Assembly (NCBI GenBank): GCA_900552345.1
Contig: URZN01000042.1
Span: 1 to 8,239, forward strand
Origin: an uncultured Collinsella sp.
GTDB taxonomy: Bacteria > Actinomycetota > Coriobacteriia > Coriobacteriales > Coriobacteriaceae
Length of the DNA stretch: 8,239 nucleotides
Direction of reading: 5' to 3'
Every line of letters starts with the position of its first letter. Position 1 is the first letter of the stretch. The notes beneath the pieces are model-generated. The model worked only from the letters and a program-made list of their open reading frames with translations. It was not told the DNA's origin and ran no database searches. The translations under genes were made by a program, and so were the position numbers. Positions 1 through 7,083 of the stretch are shown here, piece after piece.

Positions 1-48
1 CGAGATAGGCTCCGGTCTCGTGGGCTCGGAGATGTGTATAAGAGACAG
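1..48 (+). other. Illumina Nextera i7-side adapter left in the assembly
   Basis: This is synthetic sequence, not genome. Bases 1-6 (CGAGAT) match the 3' end of the P7 flow-cell oligo. Bases 7-14 (AGGCTCCG) sit where the 8-base i7 index belongs; its reverse complement CGGAGCCT looks like a Nextera XT v2 index (from memory, N720). Bases 15-29 (GTCTCGTGGGCTCGG) are the read-2 transposase adapter stem, and bases 30-48 (AGATGTGTATAAGAGACAG) are the 19-base Tn5 mosaic end. All blocks are contiguous and in the correct order, so chance is excluded. The contig therefore ends at a tagmentation site and real sequence begins at base 49. Confidence 0.97.
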
Positions 49-446
49 GTTTAGACCCCATCACGTCGGCTCGCCTTTCGTTCTCCTATGTCGTGCAGAC
101 AGCGGAGGGCGTGATGCGCCTGCTCCAGCCGCAGCATACGATGGAGATTCTCGATCAGTCTTCTTCGATCGTGGGCATTAGCGTTATGTCCTCACAGGCT
201 GCTGCTGCCGGCCCTGCCACGTTCCTTTCGTTTGCCGCCCTCATTTCGTTCTCGCTTGGCTTTATGAACCTGCTGCCCATCCCACCACTCGATGGCGGCA
301 AGCTGGTCATCGAGATCATTCAAAAGATTGCTGGCCGCGAGCTTCCGCTCAAGGTCCAGACGATTGTGAGCTATGTGGGCATCGCGCTCTTTGCGCTGCT
401 GTTTGTCTATATGCTTCGTTCCGACGTCCTTCGATTTATCCTGTAG
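49..446 (+). CDS. rseP: RseP-type site-2 zinc metalloprotease, C-terminal part only
   Basis: This is the 3' end of an intramembrane zinc protease (M50 / RIP family), which cleaves membrane-bound anti-sigma factors or remnant peptides within the membrane. The reading frame is open from base 51 straight out of the adapter junction, leaving 131 codons before TAG. The N-terminal HExxH zinc site and the PDZ domain are missing because the contig ends. What remains is a hydrophobic segment leading into NLLPIPPLDGGKL, the conserved LDG motif that supplies the third zinc ligand (Asp), then a final membrane segment (about the last 30 residues) ending in RSDVLRFIL. Where many homologues have a GP-x-GI stretch before this region, this one reads SSSIVGI. 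A GTG at 93 could be mistaken for a start, but the frame plainly continues upstream. It is the first visible gene of an operon with ispG and proS. Family call is firm; the cleaved substrate is unknown. Confidence 0.93.
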
Positions 447-451
447 GGGAG
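445..451 (+). promoter_or_regulatory. Ribosome binding site fixing the ispG TTG start
   Basis: AGGGGAG overlaps the last two bases of the rseP stop codon and ends 8 bases before the TTG at 460. No ATG lies nearby in the ispG frame, so this site and its spacing decide the start. The rseP stop overlapping the ispG Shine-Dalgarno suggests translational coupling. Confidence 0.75.
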
Positions 452-459
452 TGTTTGGA

Positions 460-1542
460 TTGTCTTTATCCCATCCTTTGCCCCGCGAGTTGACGCGCCC
501 CGTGCATGTGGGCGGTGTGCAGATCGGTGGCGGCGCGCCGGTGGTGGTCCAATCCATGACCTGCACCGATACCGCTGACGCCAGGGCAACGCTTGCGCAA
601 GTGTGCGCGTTGGCGCAGGCTGGCTGCGATATCGTGCGTGTGAGCGTGCCCACCGAGGCCGCGCTTGAGGGTTTCCGCACCATCTGTGTCGAGTCTCCGG
701 TGCCGATCGTCGCCGATATTCACTTTAACCATAAGCTCGCCATCGGCGCCGTCGAGGCTGGTGCCGCCAAGCTTCGCATCAATCCCGGCAATATCGGCGA
801 TTGGGCTAAGGTCGATGCCGTGATCGATGCTGCGGGCGCCGCTGGGTGCGCGATTCGTATCGGCGTCAATGCCGGTTCGCTCGAGCAGGATATCGCCGAG
901 CGCGACGACCTCACGCAGCCCGAAAAGCTCGTGATGTCGAGCGAGCGCTTCGTCAAGCACTTTGAGGACCGCGGTTTTACGAACACTGTGCTTTCGGCCA
1001 AGGCCCATAGCGTGCAAACGACGCTTGATACCTATCGAGCCCTGTCGCGTGAGATTCCCCACGTTCCGCTTCACCTGGGCGTAACGGAGGCGGGAACCAA
1101 GCTCCAGGGCACCATCAAGAGCTCTGTAGGCTTGGGTATCTTGCTTTCCGAAGGCATCGGCGACACCATGCGCGTCTCGCTCACGGCCGATCCGGTCGAG
1201 GAACCGCCTGTCGCCTGGGGTATTCTGCAGTCGCTGGGTCTTCGCCGCCGTGGCCCCGAGATCGTATCGTGCCCCACGTGCGCTCGCTGCCAGGTCAACC
1301 TCATTCCTATCGCCGAGGAGGTCACTGAGCGGCTTAAGAACTACTCCGCGCCGCTTTCGATTGCCGTGATGGGCTGTGCAGTCAATGGCCCAGGCGAGGC
1401 CTCTGACGCCGACTTGGGCGTTGCCTGCGGACGAGGTCAGGGCCTGCTCTTTTCGCACGGCCAGATCATTGGTAAAGTAGCTGAGGACCAAATTGTCGAC
1501 GCGCTTATGGCCGAGGTCGACAAGCTTATTGAGGAGAAATAA
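460..1542 (+). CDS. ispG: 4-hydroxy-3-methylbut-2-en-1-yl diphosphate synthase (IspG/GcpE)
   Basis: IspG catalyses the penultimate step of the MEP isoprenoid pathway, the reductive conversion of methylerythritol cyclodiphosphate to HMBPP, using a [4Fe-4S] cluster in the cytosol. With the TTG start the protein is 360 residues, close to the compact bacterial form. The N-terminal TIM barrel begins with RPVHVGGVQIGG and VQSMTCTDT and includes the conserved KLRINPGNIG stretch. The C-terminal cluster domain keeps all ligands: Cys271 and Cys274 in SCPTC, Cys306 in MGC and Glu313 in NGPGEA, each one residue off the E. coli numbering. A longer frame reaches back to 373 inside rseP, but family alignment and the Shine-Dalgarno at 445-451 favour 460. 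It lies 13 bases after rseP and abuts proS, so it is certainly co-transcribed. Nothing looks broken. Confidence 0.97.
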   Translation: MSLSHPLPRELTRPVHVGGVQIGGGAPVVVQSMTCTDTADARATLAQVCALAQAGCDIVRVSVPTEAALEGFRTICVESPVPIVADIHFNHKLAIGAVEAGAAKLRINPGNIGDWAKVDAVIDAAGAAGCAIRIGVNAGSLEQDIAERDDLTQPEKLVMSSERFVKHFEDRGFTNTVLSAKAHSVQTTLDTYRALSREIPHVPLHLGVTEAGTKLQGTIKSSVGLGILLSEGIGDTMRVSLTADPVEEPPVAWGILQSLGLRRRGPEIVSCPTCARCQVNLIPIAEEVTERLKNYSAPLSIAVMGCAVNGPGEASDADLGVACGRGQGLLFSHGQIIGKVAEDQIVDALMAEVDKLIEEK

Positions 1543-3264
1543 ATGACTCGAGCAATGTATATGTCTAAGCTGTATGCTCCGACGCTCAAAGAGGATCCGG
1601 CCGACGCCGAGCTTGCGAGCCACCGTCTGCTGCTCCGTGCCGGCATGATCCGCAAGGAGGCCGCCGGCCTGTATTCCTATCTGCCGCTCGCGTGGCGCTC
1701 GATTCGCAAGATCGAGAACATTGTGCGCGACGAGATGGATGCTGCCGGCGCCCAGGAGCTCATGATGCCCATCATGGTCGATGCCGAGCTGTGGCGTGAG
1801 TCGGGCCGTATCGATGCCTATGGCAAGGAGCTCGTGCGCTTTGACGACCGTCACGGTCACGAGTTCGTCCTGGGCCCCACGCACGAGGAGACCGTCACGG
1901 CCCTGGTGCGCAATGAGCTGCGCTCCTACAAGCAGCTACCCGTTAACCTCTACCACATCCAGGATAAGTTCCGCGACGAGTTCCGCCCCCGCTTTGGCCT
2001 GATGCGCGGTCGCGAGTTCATCATGAAGGACGCCTACAGCTTCTCCGCCACGCAGGAGAGCCTGCAGGAGGAGTATGACAAGATGAAGCAGGCCTACGCC
2101 AACATCTGCGAGCGCTGCTATATCAAGGCCCTGCCCGTTGTTGCCGACTCCGGTGAGATCGGTGGCGATACCTCCGTCGAGTACATGGCTTTGGCCGACG
2201 CCGGCGAGGCTTCGCTGGTCTACTGCGACGATTGCGGCTTTGCTGCCGATGACGAGGCGGCAAGCACCAAGGTCGTCGTGACCGAGGGTCCTGGTGACGG
2301 TACGCTCACCAAGGTTGAGACTCCGGGCATGGGCACCATTGAGGCAGTTGCTAAGTTCTTTGGGTTCCCCGAGAACGGCACGCGCAAGTCGCTGGCACTC
2401 ATCGACGCCGAGGGCAAGCCGGTCGTGGCCATTGTTCCGGGCGATCACGAGCTCAACGATTGCAAGGCCGAGCACGTCTTTGGCAAGGGCTATCGCATGA
2501 TGACCGACGAGGAGCTTCAGGCGAACGGTCTGCACAAGGGCTTTATCGGACCGGTTAACCTGCCCGAGGGCATCCGTCTAGTGTGCGACGAGAGTCTGCG
2601 CGAGTCCAAGCAATGGGCCTGCGGTGCCAACGAGGTCGATTATCACTTTACCGGTGCCTGCCCCGAGCGCGATTTTACCGTCGACGAGTGGGCTGATCTG
2701 GTCACCGTCGTTGCCGGTGATCCCTGTCCGCACTGCGGCAAGCCGCTCTCTGCTGCTCGCGGCATCGAGGTCTCCCAGGTGTTCCAGCTGGGCACCAAGT
2801 ACTCCGAGGCCATGGGTGCCACCTTTATGGACGAGGATGGCAAGGAGAAGCCGCTCATCATGGGTTGCTATGGCGTGGGCGTGTCTCGCTCGCTCGCTGC
2901 CGTCGTGGAGCAGCATAACGACGAGCACGGTATCGTCTGGCCGGTCTCCGTTGCCCCGTACGAGGTCGCGGTGATTCCGCTCGACCCCAAGAAGGAGGAG
3001 TGCGCTACCGTCTGCGACCAAATCGTCGAGGGTCTGTGCGCCGAGGGTATCGAGGTCGTCGTCGACGATCGCGATGAGCGTCCTGGCTTTAAGTTTGCCG
3101 ACAACGACCTTATGGGCCTCCCGTATCAGGTAGTGCTCGGTAAGCGTGGCCTTAAGAACGGCACCGTCGAGCTCAAGGACCGTGCTACGGGCGAGCGCGA
3201 GAATGTGGCGATCGACGAGGTCGTCGCCAAGGTCGTCGAGCTTGTGAAGGCAGCACGTCGTTAA
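1543..3264 (+). CDS. proS: Proline--tRNA ligase, bacterial type with editing domain
   Basis: ProS charges tRNA-Pro with proline in the cytosol. The 573-residue protein has the standard bacterial layout. The class II catalytic core carries motif 2 around FRDEFRPRFG (residues 143-152) and motif 3 around GCYGVGVSRS with Arg449. Between them is the YbaK-like INS domain that hydrolyses Ala-tRNA-Pro; it retains Lys282 in TRKSLA (equivalent to E. coli Lys279) and the GxxxP loop at Gly333-Pro337. The anticodon-binding domain runs from about residue 471 to the end. Two CxxC pairs flank the insertion (Cys228/231 and Cys395/398) and may hold a metal, which is inference. The ATG directly follows the ispG stop, with GAGGAG at 1531-1536 as Shine-Dalgarno inside ispG. 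In-frame ATGs at 1555 and 1561 are possible alternatives, but 1543 has the better spacing. This is the last gene of the operon, with a terminator 44 bases after the stop. Confidence 0.97.
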   Translation: MTRAMYMSKLYAPTLKEDPADAELASHRLLLRAGMIRKEAAGLYSYLPLAWRSIRKIENIVRDEMDAAGAQELMMPIMVDAELWRESGRIDAYGKELVRFDDRHGHEFVLGPTHEETVTALVRNELRSYKQLPVNLYHIQDKFRDEFRPRFGLMRGREFIMKDAYSFSATQESLQEEYDKMKQAYANICERCYIKALPVVADSGEIGGDTSVEYMALADAGEASLVYCDDCGFAADDEAASTKVVVTEGPGDGTLTKVETPGMGTIEAVAKFFGFPENGTRKSLALIDAEGKPVVAIVPGDHELNDCKAEHVFGKGYRMMTDEELQANGLHKGFIGPVNLPEGIRLVCDESLRESKQWACGANEVDYHFTGACPERDFTVDEWADLVTVVAGDPCPHCGKPLSAARGIEVSQVFQLGTKYSEAMGATFMDEDGKEKPLIMGCYGVGVSRSLAAVVEQHNDEHGIVWPVSVAPYEVAVIPLDPKKEECATVCDQIVEGLCAEGIEVVVDDRDERPGFKFADNDLMGLPYQVVLGKRGLKNGTVELKDRATGERENVAIDEVVAKVVELVKAARR

Positions 3265-3270
3265 TCGTCA

Positions 3271-3290
3271 TTTCTGCTAGTTTCTGCTAG
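3271..3290 (+). repeat. Perfect 10-bp tandem duplication after proS
   Basis: TTTCTGCTAG occurs twice in direct succession, 6 bases after the proS stop and before the terminator. It looks like a small slippage duplication; no function can be assigned. Confidence 0.8.
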
Positions 3291-3307
3291 TAGATGTAAT
3301 TGCAGGT

Positions 3308-3352
3308 CTGCTCCGCATCTCTCTTAGGATGAGATGCGGAGCAGTCTTTTTT
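3308..3352 (+). terminator. Rho-independent terminator of the rseP-ispG-proS operon
   Basis: A perfect 14-bp stem pairs 3308-3321 with 3331-3344 around a 9-base loop. It is followed by TC and a run of six T (3347-3352). The T run lies only on the + strand side, so this hairpin ends the proS transcript. Confidence 0.93.
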
Positions 3353-3376
3353 GTTGCGTGAATAAGCTCGACGGGT

Positions 3377-3420
3377 AAAGGAAAACCCCACAGCCCAAAT
3401 GAGCTGCGGGGTTTTCCTTT
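3377..3420. terminator. Bidirectional terminator between convergent genes
   Basis: An 18-bp stem (3377-3394 with 3403-3420) has one A-C mismatch (3390/3407) and an 8-base loop. The outer part is A-rich on the left and T-rich on the right, giving a U-rich tail in both directions. It should terminate the kinase/adhE transcript arriving on the - strand and back up the proS terminator on the + strand. Confidence 0.88.
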
Positions 3421-3452
3421 GTGCCTCCGATGCGAAATAAATCGCTCAGATA

Positions 3453-4217
3453 CTACTGATAATCGACGACGTCGATCCAGTTCTTAAGGAACTCATCGTT
3501 CACGTTGCGCTTACGAGCGAGCTCGGAAGCGGCGACGATGCTCGTCCACTGACGCACGACCTGCATGGGCATGTCGGCGCGGTCGCAGTAGAGCTCCAGG
3601 TAGGCCTCAGCCTGGTCCTTGCTGTTGAGGGCAAAGAGCAGGTAGGTGGTGGCAACGTCGGCAGCAGGGGAGCCCTGGGTGGCATGTGCCCAGTCGCAGA
3701 CGTACAGCTGGCCGTCGTCGCCGACGATGACGTTGGAGGGGTTGAAGTCGCCGTGGCAGACCTTGAACTCCTTGGTCATGCCGTCCAGACGCTCCTGAAG
3801 GTTGTAGCGCGTGGTGGCATTGAGCTGATCGAGGCTGTCGATCATGCGGGCGAACTTATCGCGCTGACGGTTGAGCAGCGGGGAGGTGTAGCCGTGGATC
3901 TCGATCTGGAGGTCGACAAACATCTCGAGGTACTCACCAAAGCGCTGGGGCTCGGCAGTCATCTTCTCGGCAAGGGTGGTGCCCGGAACCTTCTCGGTCA
4001 CGAGCGCCCAGCCGTTGGCGTTCTCGAGCTGAGAAACCTCGAGAGCCTTGGGGCTGCGGATGCCGCACTCATTGATGCGGGCAAGATTCAAAGCCTCGTT
4101 GAACACGTCGGAGACGGGCTTGGTCTCGTTAAAGACCTTGACGATCTTGTCGCCCAGGTCGTAAACGACCTTGTTGCCGCGACGGACGAGCTCGGTCTTG
4201 GAATCGGGGAGCAGCAT
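3453..4217 (-). CDS. APH-fold small-molecule kinase (phosphotransferase family), substrate unknown
   Basis: This 254-residue protein belongs to the aminoglycoside phosphotransferase / choline kinase superfamily, cytosolic enzymes that transfer phosphate from ATP to a small molecule. The N-lobe has VVYDLGDKIVKVF with Lys27 as likely ATP-binding lysine. The C-lobe has the Brenner motif VCHGDFNPSNVIV, with Asp157 as catalytic base and Asn162 as metal ligand, and then Asp175 in CDWAHA in place of a kinase DFG. All catalytic residues are present, so it is probably active. No signal peptide or membrane segment is visible. The ATG is supported by AAAGGA (4225-4230) with a 7-base spacer. It lies 88 bases downstream of adhE on the same strand, with a hairpin between, so it is probably the second gene of that transcript. 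The family name alone should not be read as antibiotic resistance; short homologues in anaerobes are mostly of unknown substrate. Family confidence is high, function open. Confidence 0.85.
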   Translation of the reverse strand: MLLPDSKTELVRRGNKVVYDLGDKIVKVFNETKPVSDVFNEALNLARINECGIRSPKALEVSQLENANGWALVTEKVPGTTLAEKMTAEPQRFGEYLEMFVDLQIEIHGYTSPLLNRQRDKFARMIDSLDQLNATTRYNLQERLDGMTKEFKVCHGDFNPSNVIVGDDGQLYVCDWAHATQGSPAADVATTYLLFALNSKDQAEAYLELYCDRADMPMQVVRQWTSIVAASELARKRNVNDEFLKNWIDVVDYQ

Positions 4218-4250
4218 GATTGCATCCTTTCAACGATGCGATAGAAGCAA

Positions 4251-4286
4251 CGGCGGGGGCGTGCGTACACCCGTGCACCCCCGCCG
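4251..4286 (-). other. GC-rich stem-loop between adhE and the kinase gene
   Basis: A perfect 9-bp all-GC stem (4251-4259 with 4278-4286) encloses an 18-base loop in which 4262-4265 can pair weakly with 4274-4277. On the - strand transcript it lies 19 bases after the adhE stop and is followed by TTGCTTC, with no T run. It may be an mRNA-stabilising or partial (attenuating) structure rather than a full terminator. Confidence 0.6.
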
Positions 4287-4305
4287 CAAATAACCGTGCT
4301 AAAAA

Positions 4306-6954
4306 CTAGCAGACGGCGTAGTCCTGGGGCTCGCGGCCGTAGTAGGCGTCCAGGTAGAGCTCCTTGATCTCGCTCATGAGCGGGTAGCGCGGGTTAGCGC
4401 CGGTGCACTGGTCGTTGAATGCCTGCTCGGTCATCTCGTCGAGGGTGTCGAGGAAGTACTGCTCGTCAACACCGTAGTCGGCGATGGTCTTCTTGACGCC
4501 GATGAAGTCCTTGAGCTCCTCGAGCTTCGTGATGAAGTTCTCGAAGACCTCCTTGTCGTCCTTGCCCTCGATGCCGCAGTACTTGGCCATCTCGGCGTAG
4601 TTGTGCAGCGCGTTGGGGTAAGGATACTGGGAGAAGGTACCCATCTTGACGGGAGCCTCGGCGGCGTTGTAGCGCATAACGCGGGTCAGGATGACGGCGT
4701 TTGCGAGGCCGTGGGGCAGGTGATGGAAAGCGCCGAGCTTGTGGGCCATGGAGTGGTTGAGGCCCAGGAAGGCGTTGGCGAAGGCCATACCGGCCATGCA
4801 GGAGGCGTTGTGCATCTCCTCGCGGGCATGCGGGTCCTTGGCGCCGTTCGTGAAGCTGGAGGGCAGGTTCTCGAAGACGAGCTTGGCAGCGCGCTCGGAG
4901 AGGCCCTTGGTGTAGTCGGAAGCCATGATGGAGACGTAGGACTCGATGGCGTGGGTCATGACGTCGATGCCGGAGGCAGCGGTCAGGCCGCGCGGGGCGG
5001 TCATGCAGTTGTCGGCGTCGACGATAGCCATGTTGGGGAGCAGCGCGTAGTCGGCGAGCGGCCACTTGATGCCGGTCTCCTTGTCGGTGATGATGGCGAA
5101 CGGCGTGCACTCGGAGCCGGTACCCGAAGAGGTCGGGACGGCGACGAAGTAGGCCTTCTTGCCCATCTCGGGGAAGGTGAAGATACGCTTGCGGATGTCC
5201 ATGAAGTCCATGGCCATGTCCTCAAACTTGCACTCGGGGTGCTCGTACATCATCCACATGATCTTGCCGGCGTCCATAGCGGAGCCACCGCCGACGGCGA
5301 TGATGACGTCCGGCTCAAAGAGAGCCATCTGCTTGGCGCCGCGACGTGCGCACTGCAGCGACGGATCGGGCTCGACGTCGTAGAAGCAGTCGTGGGCGAT
5401 GCCCATCTCGTCGAGCTTGGCCTCGATGGCGCGGGTGTTGCCATTCTTGAAGAGGAACTGGTCGGTGACGATGAAGGCGCGCTTCTTGCCCATGACGGTA
5501 CCGAGCTCGTCGAGGGCGACGGGCGTGGAACCCTTCTTGAAGTAGACCTTCTCGGGAGCGCGGAACCACAGCATGTTCTCACGGCGCTCGGCCACAGTCT
5601 TAACGTTGATCAAGTGCTTCACCCCAACGTTCTCGGAGACGGAGTTGCCGCCCCAGGAGCCGCAGCCCAGGGTCAGAGACGGCTTCATGCCAAAGTTGTA
5701 CAGGTCACCGATGCCGCCGTGCGAAGACGGGGTGTTGATGACGATACGGCAGGCCTTCATGACGTGCTCGAACAGGCTGATCTTCTCGGCCTGGGCGGGG
5801 TGCACGTACAGAGAGGCGGTGTGGCCCGGGCCACCGGCGAGCACCAGGTGCTCGGCCTTGTCGACGGCCTCCTGGAAGTCCTTGGCGTGGTACATGGCCA
5901 GGACCGGGGAGAGCTTCTCATGGGAGAACTCTTCCTTGGCGGGGTCGGTGGAGGTGACCTCGGCGATCAGGATCTTGGTCTTGGCGGGAACCTCGATGCC
6001 GGCGAGCTCGGCGATCTTGGCGGCAGCCATGCCGGGGATGCGGTGATCGAGAGCGCCGTTCTTGAACATGGCGGCACGCAGGGCCTCCATCTCGGCACCC
6101 TGCTTGACGAAGTAGCAGCCGCGCTTCTGGAACTCGGCCTTGACCTGGTCATAGATGGTGTCGATGACGGTCACGGACTGCTCGGAAGCGCAGATCATGC
6201 CGTTGTCGAAGGTCTTGGAGTGGATGATGGAGTTGACGGCGAGCAGCACGTCGGCGGTGTCGTCGATGACGACCGGGGTGTTACCGGCGCCAACGCCCAG
6301 GGCGGGCTTGCCCGAGGAGTAGGCGGCCTTGACCATGCCCGGGCCACCGGTGGCGAGGATGATGTCGACGTCGCGCATGACCATGTTGGTCAGCTCAATG
6401 GAGGGGACATCGACCCAGCCGATGATGCCCTCGGGGGCACCGGCCTTGACGGCGGCGTCAAGCACGAGCTTGGCGGCGGCGATGGTGCACTTGGCGGCAG
6501 CCGGGTGCGGGGAGATGATGATGGCGTTGCGGGTCTTCAGGCAGATCAGCGTCTTGAAGATCGCGGTGGAGGTGGGGTTGGTCGTCGGGATGACGGCGCC
6601 CACGATGCCGATGGGCTCGGCGATCTTGGTGATGCCGTAAGCCTCGTCGCGCTCCAGGACACCACAGGTCTTGGTGTTCTTGTAAGCGTTGTAGATGTAC
6701 TCTGCGGCGTAGTGGTTCTTGATGACCTTGTCCTCAAGAACGCCGCGGCCGGTCTCCTCGATGGCCATCTTCGCCAACGGGATACGAGCCTTGTTGGCGG
6801 CCATGGCGGCCTCATAGAAGATCTTGTCGACCTGCTCCTGCGTGTACGTAGCAAAAAGCGCCTGGGCCTCTCGCATCTGAGCGAGCTTAGCCTCAAGCGC
6901 CTCTACGTTGTCCACAATTGCGGGAGTAGTGTTTTCCGGTGACTTTTTCACCAT
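4306..6954 (-). CDS. adhE: Bifunctional acetaldehyde-CoA / alcohol dehydrogenase AdhE
   Basis: AdhE reduces acetyl-CoA to acetaldehyde and then to ethanol, oxidising two NADH, and so balances redox in mixed-acid fermentation. The protein is 882 residues, against 891 in E. coli, and is a natural fusion. The N-terminal aldehyde dehydrogenase domain (to about residue 440) has the GVGAGNTPVVID stretch (220-231) and the nucleophile Cys255 in GMICASEQ. The C-terminal iron-dependent alcohol dehydrogenase domain has the cofactor motif GGGS (555-558) and all four iron ligands: Asp664 and His668 in GIDVMTHAIE, His734 in NHSMAH, and His748 in LPHGLANA. Both active sites appear intact. The ATG has AAGGAG at 6961-6966 with a 6-base spacer. 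Codons favour C or G at third positions strongly, more than the transposase gene does, as expected of a highly expressed enzyme. Family members usually form long helical filaments (spirosomes). It is followed by a kinase gene that is probably co-transcribed. Confidence 0.98.
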   Translation of the reverse strand: MVKKSPENTTPAIVDNVEALEAKLAQMREAQALFATYTQEQVDKIFYEAAMAANKARIPLAKMAIEETGRGVLEDKVIKNHYAAEYIYNAYKNTKTCGVLERDEAYGITKIAEPIGIVGAVIPTTNPTSTAIFKTLICLKTRNAIIISPHPAAAKCTIAAAKLVLDAAVKAGAPEGIIGWVDVPSIELTNMVMRDVDIILATGGPGMVKAAYSSGKPALGVGAGNTPVVIDDTADVLLAVNSIIHSKTFDNGMICASEQSVTVIDTIYDQVKAEFQKRGCYFVKQGAEMEALRAAMFKNGALDHRIPGMAAAKIAELAGIEVPAKTKILIAEVTSTDPAKEEFSHEKLSPVLAMYHAKDFQEAVDKAEHLVLAGGPGHTASLYVHPAQAEKISLFEHVMKACRIVINTPSSHGGIGDLYNFGMKPSLTLGCGSWGGNSVSENVGVKHLINVKTVAERRENMLWFRAPEKVYFKKGSTPVALDELGTVMGKKRAFIVTDQFLFKNGNTRAIEAKLDEMGIAHDCFYDVEPDPSLQCARRGAKQMALFEPDVIIAVGGGSAMDAGKIMWMMYEHPECKFEDMAMDFMDIRKRIFTFPEMGKKAYFVAVPTSSGTGSECTPFAIITDKETGIKWPLADYALLPNMAIVDADNCMTAPRGLTAASGIDVMTHAIESYVSIMASDYTKGLSERAAKLVFENLPSSFTNGAKDPHAREEMHNASCMAGMAFANAFLGLNHSMAHKLGAFHHLPHGLANAVILTRVMRYNAAEAPVKMGTFSQYPYPNALHNYAEMAKYCGIEGKDDKEVFENFITKLEELKDFIGVKKTIADYGVDEQYFLDTLDEMTEQAFNDQCTGANPRYPLMSEIKELYLDAYYGREPQDYAVC

Positions 6955-6959
6955 TTGTG

Positions 6960-6977
6960 TCTCCTTGCGATCGGAGA
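6960..6977 (-). promoter_or_regulatory. Small hairpin covering the adhE Shine-Dalgarno
   Basis: On the - strand TCTCC (6977-6973) can pair with GGAGA (6964-6960), which overlaps the AAGGAG ribosome binding site; the loop is 8 bases. The stem is only 5 bp, so any effect on translation is speculative. Confidence 0.35.
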
Positions 6978-6994
6978 TTTACCCTACGCCTTGC

Positions 6995-7003
6995 ATGATA
7001 GCA
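6995..7003 (-). promoter_or_regulatory. Candidate adhE promoter, extended -10
   Basis: The - strand reads TGCTATCAT, a TGn extended -10 with hexamer TATCAT at 7000-6995. Transcription would start near 6988, giving a leader of about 34 bases. At the expected distance the -35 is poor (CCGTTC near 7023-7018), which fits a promoter relying on the extended -10 or on an activator. Confidence 0.55.
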
Positions 7004-7019
7004 AGAAATTATTCGGTGA

Positions 7020-7035
7020 ACGGGCAGATTCCCGT
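7020..7035. promoter_or_regulatory. Dyad over the adhE -35 region, candidate operator
   Basis: ACGGG (7020-7024) and CCCGT (7031-7035) form a perfect 5-bp inverted repeat with a 6-base spacer, centred about 39 bases upstream of the inferred adhE start. The position suits a regulator. It does not resemble the TTGTGAA-type Rex site, so the regulator cannot be named. Confidence 0.35.
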
Positions 7036-7051
7036 AAAAGGCACACTAAAA

Positions 7052-7083
7052 CGCTTCAACTTAATGAACCGTTTCAACTAATG
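7052..7083. repeat. Direct repeats upstream of adhE, candidate activator sites
   Basis: CGCTTCAACTTAATG (7052-7066) and CGTTTCAACTAATG (7070-7083) are near copies, differing by one substitution and one base of indel. They start 18 bases apart, roughly 64 to 95 bases upstream of the inferred adhE start. Spaced direct repeats in this position are typical of activator binding, but no regulator is identified. Confidence 0.4.

Noticed and set aside
373..459. A longer N-terminus for IspG starting at 373
   Set aside because: The extension overlaps rseP in another frame and its cysteine-rich translation does not fit IspG. The TTG at 460 has a good ribosome binding site and the expected length.
466..1884. 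A 472-codon open frame on the - strand opposite ispG and proS
   Set aside because: It crosses two well-identified genes, shows no family motif and is explained by GC-biased codons on the other strand.
3453..4217. An antibiotic resistance gene, from the aminoglycoside phosphotransferase fold
   Set aside because: The fold is shared by many metabolic kinases, the gene sits beside a housekeeping fermentation gene, and no mobile or resistance context adjoins it.
4603..6942. A 779-codon open frame on the + strand opposite adhE
   Set aside because: Its translation is low-complexity, rich in Gly, Asp, Val and Leu, with no recognisable motif. It mirrors the strong third-position C/G bias of adhE, which removes stops on the opposite strand.
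6955..7060. A Rex operator in the adhE leader
   Set aside because: No TTGTGAA-N4-TTCACAA-like dyad is present; TTCACC occurs once without its inverse partner.
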